NCBI RefSeq assembly: GCF_047948215.1
Contig: NC_134458.1
Location: forward strand, 135,163,571 to 135,227,570
Source of the DNA: Lycorma delicatula
Lineage: Eukaryota; Arthropoda; Insecta; Hemiptera; Fulgoridae
DNA: 64,000 bases
Direction: 5' to 3'
A model generated the notes under the pieces. The model was not told the DNA's origin. It saw only the letters and a program-made list of their open reading frames with translations, and did not search any database. How positions within the stretch are numbered: position 1 is the stretch's first letter; every line of letters starts with the position of its first letter. Position numbers and translations under genes: made by a program. Below are positions 59,335 through 64,000 of this stretch, piece by piece.

Positions 59335-59925
59335 ATAATGCCTCAATGTAGTGCATTCACCCAAATCTCGAAGAACTTACAAATCCAATACGTGTAGCCG
59401 CTTTAGGCGCCGAACGTCTCGCTATTATCCTAGAGGTTAACTGCGAGCCAGTTCACATGACTGTTCAGTCTCGTTTTGTGTTTGGTACTGAATCGTTGTA
59501 TCTCCTCTCGAACACTCAATGTACCTCAGTGTTTCTTTAAAACCACGGCCCCTCTATCATAGTTCTCAACAACTTATTCTGAAATAGCTGAACATGTCAA
59601 TATTACTATCGCTCGTAGTACCCCACAGCTTTTTCCCGTAGGTCCAAATACGTTTTGGGATTGTTGTATACAATTATTTGTCCGATAATGATAAATGCTA
59701 CCCGCTGCAACCAGTACATCTCCCTGAACTTAACGTTAAGCTGTTTCCGTTTCTTCCTAACGTGAGTCCTCCATGTCAGATGGCGATCCAGGTACAGACC
59801 AAGGTATCGCACGCAGTTAGAATGCGGGATGAAAACGCCATTCTGTTGAACTCGAGGACAGTCACCTCTCCTCATCGCAAAAGTAACGTGTATAGACTCT
59901 CACATTTGATCTGAAACTGAATTTA
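59335..59925 (-). pseudogene. jockey-clade LINE fragment, ORF2 thumb and C-terminus
   Basis: On the minus strand, reading down from 59925: ESIHVTFAMRRGDCPRVQQNG, VRYLGLYLDRHLTWRTHV, KFREMYWL, IIVYN, LWGTTSDSNIDMF, then after frame breaks VREEIQRFSTKHKTRLNSHVN, LAVNL and NSET. This is the jockey-clade order: YLGL.LD..LTW after the palm, then W....S....I, and near the C-terminus VREEI..F...Y..RL..H.N..A..L. The palm and everything upstream are missing. Stops interrupt the C-terminal part, and only 59606-59875 is open for a long stretch. No poly-A tail or target-site duplication could be shown. Confidence 0.8.
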
Positions 59926-60036
59926 AAAATTCCTAAAACGAAATAAATTGCTAACAGCGATATCTAGATCTCACAATTAAAAGTAATTTAGAGATTAAAA
60001 CAGAATGCAAAGCAATGTAGAATTTAAAATTTTGTA

Positions 60037-60060
60037 AGTGGCAAGTATCCACTTGCCACT
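60037..60060. repeat. Perfect 10-bp hairpin, 4-nt loop
   Basis: AGTGGCAAGT, loop ATCC, ACTTGCCACT. Confidence 0.9.
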
Positions 60061-60335
60061 GTCCTCGAAATGGATAAAATTAAATCATTCCAGGAAAGTC
60101 AAAGAAACCAGCATTCAAATCCTTTAAACTGTTGCTATGTTTATTCTTGGTTAACCGAAAGACTTAGTTAAAACCCCAAAAAAATGGACTGATTATTTAC
60201 AACAGAAAAAACTTTTTTAAAAATTCACCATTTATTAAAAAAAAAAAAAACACAAGTTTCAAATCAGCATTTTATTCACTAAACATAACCAACACATAAG
60301 TGAAAATATATAATGTAGGTTGCAGTGTATGTGTA

Positions 60336-60339
<4 letters not shown>

Positions 60340-60410
<71 letters not shown>
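60340..60410. repeat. (GT)n microsatellite, about 35 units
   Basis: Uninterrupted GT units, preceded by a few GTAT units. Confidence 0.95.
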
Positions 60411-60411
<1 letters not shown>

Positions 60412-61126
60412 GCGTAATGCTGTCCTATAACATTACTTGAACAGTAAAATAAGATGATTTTAACACAAGTTGAGCAATACATTTTAGCTCACGATTTCTG
60501 TACTAAAAATAACAAGCTGTAAGAATCTCCCATGCTTATCTAGCATATATGGCATCAAATTCTCAAAAAAAAAAGAAAAAATTTGTATACATTAAAGAAA
60601 TATATTTCATCAGATAATGAAATAAAATTTTAAATTTATCTTTTAAAATATTAAAAATACGAGTATTATTGTATAATTAAAAAAAAGTAAATAAATAAAA
60701 ACAACTTTGAGTCATTTAAAATTTAAATATACTTTTTATTTAAACAAGATTATAATAATTATACGATACGATCTTTAAAAATATAAAATTTTTGCCTTTA
60801 AAAAAGAAACCAGTTAGGTCAAAAACAAAATTAATTGATATGATAGCCAAAACAAATATTATTTAAAAATTTGTAGTTTGACTTTTGACTAACGAAAAAA
60901 TCAATAAGTTTGGAGTGTTATAATTAAATATATATATATAATAGCGCTTTATATACTAAATTAAATTTTGTTCTTATAAAATCTTATATTATTTATTGTT
61001 TCGGATATGCAATTTCAAAGTTCTATAACTTTAAAACATGTTTAAAACAAAAACCAAAGTAATAACTGTTAAAATATAGCCCTTTTTTTGAAAAAATAAA
61101 AAAATACAAGAAATAACAGGAATCTT

Positions 61127-61432
61127 AGCCCACCGAGCTTGGTTTAGGGTTAACTCGTTCCAAATCAGTTGTTTAACAGCTGATTTTCAAAGTCAAAGGT
61201 TCTGAGGTTCAAATCCTAGTAAAAGTTATTTGCTTTTATACGAATTTGAATACTAGACAATGGATACCGTTGTAATTTGGTGGTTAGGGTTCAATTAACT
61301 CAGGGAATGGTCGGCCTGATTCTATACAAGACTCATTTACACGTCATCCTCATCTCATTGAGGCGTGGGGGGGGAGGGGTCGCTTATTGTTCACTAGTTG
61401 AACAGAGTGCAACATAAAGATTAGGAAAATAA
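61127..61432 (+). mobile_element. tRNA-derived SINE, family S2, tail B (copy S2e)
   Basis: The head CCCACCGAGCTTGGTTTAG is followed by a good B box (AGGTTCAAATCC, near 61206), the S2 body ATACGAATTTGAATACTAGAC and GGGTTCAATTAACTC, and a tail CATCCTCATCTCATTGAGG, a G run, TCGCTTATTGTTCACTAG. The tail is the same as in the minus-strand copy at 22812-23132 and differs from tail A of 45449-45735. Confidence 0.82.
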
Positions 61433-62599
61433 AACAAATGTTTTTTTTTAATTATTTTATATCAGTTGAAGTTGTTTTTTGGATGTTACTAAGCGATGAT
61501 TAATAGTCGTAAAAATAATACTTTTGAACAATGCTAATATCAGTTGAATTATATACTCGCACTGTGCTCGGACGAGAGGCGTCGTATTTAAATTTTTATC
61601 GGCTAATACTTCATAATTTAAAATTTAAATATTTGAATATATCTTTGTTCCACATATTTTACTCAAGTACAGAAAAAAGTTGTACCCAGTATTTAATTTT
61701 TTTTTTTTTTGAAAACTGATAAGTAAACAAATAAAATATATATTTATGTATTTTTTTTTTATATTTGAAATCAAATCATCTCAAATAAAAAAAGAGTTAA
61801 CCTTGAAAAGTAAAATATAAAAATAAATTTAATCGAAAATCAAATTAATGTTAAATAAAATAAAAAGTTAAATTATCAACTGAATAGTTGACTAGCTTAA
61901 CCCATATTTGTTCATGAAGTGTGGTTCGTAATTAATCCGGCTTTTTTTTTTGTTATTTTTACATAACTTTTTTACTCATATCTATATAAGCTGACCCTAG
62001 AAACAAGTATTATCCAATGACATAACAAAACACAGCCCAACTAGAAGAATTTAATGAATATTATTAAAAAATATTATGCAAAAGATTATTTATTACGAAG
62101 TAAATGGGAATGAATATAAACTACGTACTGGTTGCTTACAATGAAAAATAATATGTGCACACCTAAACGCCCCCGTGTGGTATGCTGTGCTACTCAAGTA
62201 TGCAAGTAATATATTGATGCGAAATAGGGCGTAATATTATGTAATGCATATATTTTCTATTTTATTAAATCAATTTTAATTAAAAATATTAAATATAATT
62301 TACTTCATATATGATATATTTTATTTTATTTAGTATTTGAAATGTAATGATAATATTCGTAGTAATATGGCATTATATCAGGCCGTTAGTATAATTACGG
62401 TTTGGTATTGGATTCAGTCCACAGTCCATAATTTTGAAACAATATATTTAAGAAAAAATTAATAGCACAAAAAAAAAAAAAAGGACTGGTTAAATTACCA
62501 ATCAAATGTGATTAAAAATAATATAATTTTACAATGAACCAGAATCTTTATTGCTTTACGAAAAAATAAGTCAATCCGCATTGAAATCAATAATTTTAC
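61433..62599. other. AT-rich non-coding stretch
   Basis: No gene recognised. Confidence 0.4.
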
Positions 62600-63085
62600 C
62601 AGATCGTTCAGAAAGTTCTCGGCCTGATATTGAGATGACATAAATGTAATCAAATGAATATATATATATCTGTCAAGTATGCTCCTTTAGACGACGTGTT
62701 GCGAAGTTTCAGAAGCGTGCGTTTAGTTGCGATCGAATAAGAAAACAAGTATTGAAATTTTTAGAAAAAATGGATAAAATTGAAGTTTGAGCTGTTATAA
62801 AGTATATTGTTTTAAAAGGTTTAACCCAGATGTTTATACAAAAATTCCACTTTAAAGGATTTTTTTCCAAAAATGTGGGCTGCTGAATTTAAACGTGGTC
62901 ATATATTCATTCAAGATGATAAATGGATGTACGACCAGATGATGAATGGAGCGAATTATTCTGAGTGTCTTAAAAATTTGAAGGTCCAATCGGAAGATGA
63001 CTACGTTGCAAAATAAAGATTTCTGAAAAATTTTGTATTTCCTTTGTCAAGTAGAAAACTTTACGAATGGCCTTCATACTGAATT
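62600..63085 (+). mobile_element. Internally deleted mariner, another family
   Basis: The left end GTTCAGAAAGTTCTCGGCCTGA and the reverse complement of the right end (ATTCGTAAAGTTTTCTACTTGA) are similar, as in mariner terminal repeats. From ATG 62770 the plus strand reads MDKIEV, stop, AVIKY.VLKGLT, then AEFKRG across a frame change, which is the mariner N-terminal helix-turn-helix. After that it jumps to a C-terminal-like end (DDYVAK, stop, near 63000). The catalytic core is absent. It is a deletion derivative of about 0.49 kb. Confidence 0.65.
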
Positions 63086-63127
63086 TTTTACTATTAGTAC
63101 GTTACAGCAAACCCATAACCACAACCT

Positions 63128-63157
63128 ATTTACTTTCCTGGAACCATATCTCTAGCT
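63128..63157 (+). repeat. RepB start, interrupted by a hAT element
   Basis: TTTACTTTCCTGGAACCATATCTCTAGCT matches the first 30 bases of RepB at 26200 and stops exactly where the hAT terminal repeat begins. Confidence 0.55.
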
Positions 63158-64000
63158 CAGCGTTTCTCGACCTGCGGGTCGCGACTCCCACTGGAGTCAC
63201 GAAATTAGCTTACAACTTTACACGTAGACAATAATGAAATCATTTTATGAGAAAAAAAGGATTATTATAAACATTTTACTTACATATATTAGTATAAATG
63301 TAAAGAAAATAAATTAATAAGATGGTTGCGTTTGTTTTTTATTTAAAAGTTTCTCCGTACGTAGATCTGTGTTAGAAACACGCACAAAAGCAAATTGTTT
63401 TTAAGTGATAAAAGATGACTCCTATATTTAGTTTTTAGTCCAACCACAGACGAAAACTCCTATTTACAGAGTAAGACATGGCAAAAGTGATTAATATTTT
63501 CAGTGCTTCTGCAACTAAATTTCCATATTCACTTCGACGAGCAAGCCAAAACGTATCTAAATCCTCAGATGTGAATTGTAGTTGTAACATTTTATCGGCA
63601 GACATTTCGATGAGTTAGACGTAAAACTAAACTAGTAACTTAGCAGCTGCAAGAACGTTTTCACTAAACGGATTTAATGAATATTCACTAAGTGGATTTA
63701 GCTCTTCGAGAAATCAACGTACTGTGGCTTTCCATCCAGTGGGGTAAAACCATAACTGCCATTGTACAATCTTGTCTTTTTACCAATTGATTCACTGGAT
63801 GTAGACGTCTCACTTCCGTTTTTTCATAAATTTAGCCATTTTGCATAAGAATCTAACTGGAAAAAAAACAGTTACACCGCTTGACCGCACATTAAAAAAC
63901 CAAAAACTCAATTATTATTAATATTTTCAATGAAACTACGCTTTTAAAAATTTAAATAAAGGCACCAGACGCACGCTTCGCATTAGAAATTTAACTGACG
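63158..64000 (-). mobile_element. hAT DNA transposon, internally deleted, runs off the window
   Basis: The end at 63158 is CAGCGTTTCTCGACCTGCGG, then GTCGCGACTCC, the typical terminal repeat of hAT elements (CAG.G.TTCTCAACC...GGGTCGCGACC). The other end lies beyond 64000. The 8 bases before it (CTCTAGCT, 63150-63157) would be one copy of the target-site duplication. The coding remnant is on the minus strand. Confidence 0.75.
63314..63839 (-). pseudogene. hAT transposase remnant: N-terminus fused to dimerisation domain
   Basis: From ATG 63839 on the minus strand: MAKFMKKRK, stop, then in another frame TSTSSESIGKKTRLYNGSYGF (the N-terminal part found before the BED/catalytic domain in ZBED-like hAT proteins). 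It jumps straight to the C-terminal hAT dimerisation region: MSADKMLQLQFTSEDLDTFWL, RRSEYGNLVAEALKIL, TFAMSYSVNRSF (family: PFATSYLCE.GFSAL), then after frame breaks VSNTDLRTEKLLNKKQTQPSY and a stop at 63314-63316. The catalytic centre is missing, so this is a deletion derivative. Confidence 0.75.

Larger units (their letters stand above)
59926..61126. other. AT-rich stretch with GT microsatellite
   Basis: Holds a small hairpin (60037-60060) and a long GT tract. No gene. The apparent His-Thr repeat frame on the minus strand is only the translated microsatellite. Confidence 0.4.

Noticed and set aside
59335..59925. Target-site duplication around the jockey fragment (AAAACG on both sides)
   Set aside because: Only six bases in AT-rich DNA, and no poly-A tail to fix the 3' end.
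60279..60482. Open frame with a long His-Thr repeat
   Set aside because: It is the translation of the GT microsatellite.
1..64000. CRISPR array, operon or bacterial gene cluster
   Set aside because: No regularly spaced repeats and no bacterial coding pattern. The elements are all eukaryotic transposons.
1..64000. Endogenous viral sequence
   Set aside because: No capsid, polymerase or envelope-like protein segment was recognised. All reverse transcriptases are of the non-LTR type and no LTR pair was seen.

Overview
This window looks like nuclear DNA of an insect. The reasons are a very AT-rich background, the absence of any bacterial-style gene density, several Tc1/mariner transposase remnants, and non-LTR retrotransposons of the RTE, I, R1 and jockey clades together with tRNA-derived SINEs. 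A hemipteran is a reasonable guess from the general look of the repeats, but nothing in the sequence proves the order. I found no convincing host protein-coding exon, rRNA or functional tRNA gene. Every protein-like segment that I could recognise belongs to a transposable element, and almost all of them carry stop codons or frameshifts. The window is best read as intergenic or intronic sequence built from layered transposon insertions. Layout. From 1 to 12.7 kb the DNA is AT-rich filler with degenerate RTE pieces near 3.9-4.9 kb (and a weak LINE tail near 10.9 kb) and three tRNA-headed SINEs (4.4, 5.6 and 7.9 kb). From 12.75 to 14.23 kb there is a 1.5-kb element with long inverted ends. At 14.96-15.29 kb there is a pair of complementary microsatellites. 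From 16.23 to 18.58 kb lies a 5'-truncated RTE retrotransposon with an 11-bp target-site duplication. From 19.6 to 28.2 kb there are dispersed unclassified repeats (families called RepA and RepB here) and two SINEs. From 28.5 to 37.6 kb lie four mariner insertions or remnants, two of them copies of one family in opposite orientation, plus a 5'-truncated R1-clade retrotransposon with a 15-bp target-site duplication. From 37.8 to 46.4 kb there are more RepA copies, a mariner N-terminal remnant, a GC-rich island of unknown origin (44.6-45.0 kb) and a SINE with a 12-bp target-site duplication. From 46.88 to 49.96 kb lies an I-clade-like retrotransposon with reverse transcriptase and RNase H on the minus strand. 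From 51.4 to 57.5 kb there are RepC copies, a foldback element, SINEs and a second RepB copy. From 59.3 to 63.1 kb there are a jockey fragment, a long GT tract, another SINE and a deleted mariner, and from 63.16 kb to the window end a deleted hAT transposon. How the parts relate. The SINEs are modular. Two different tRNA-like heads share one 3' tail, and another SINE copy carries a 3' tail whose core matches the extreme 3' end of the I-like LINE at 46.9 kb. A 5'-truncated SINE with a perfect 14-bp target-site duplication also points to LINE-type target-primed insertion. The strongest structural oddities are twin stem-loops with an identical 9-nt loop in the 3' UTR of that LINE, and a scatter of perfect short-loop hairpins with arms up to 19 bp.
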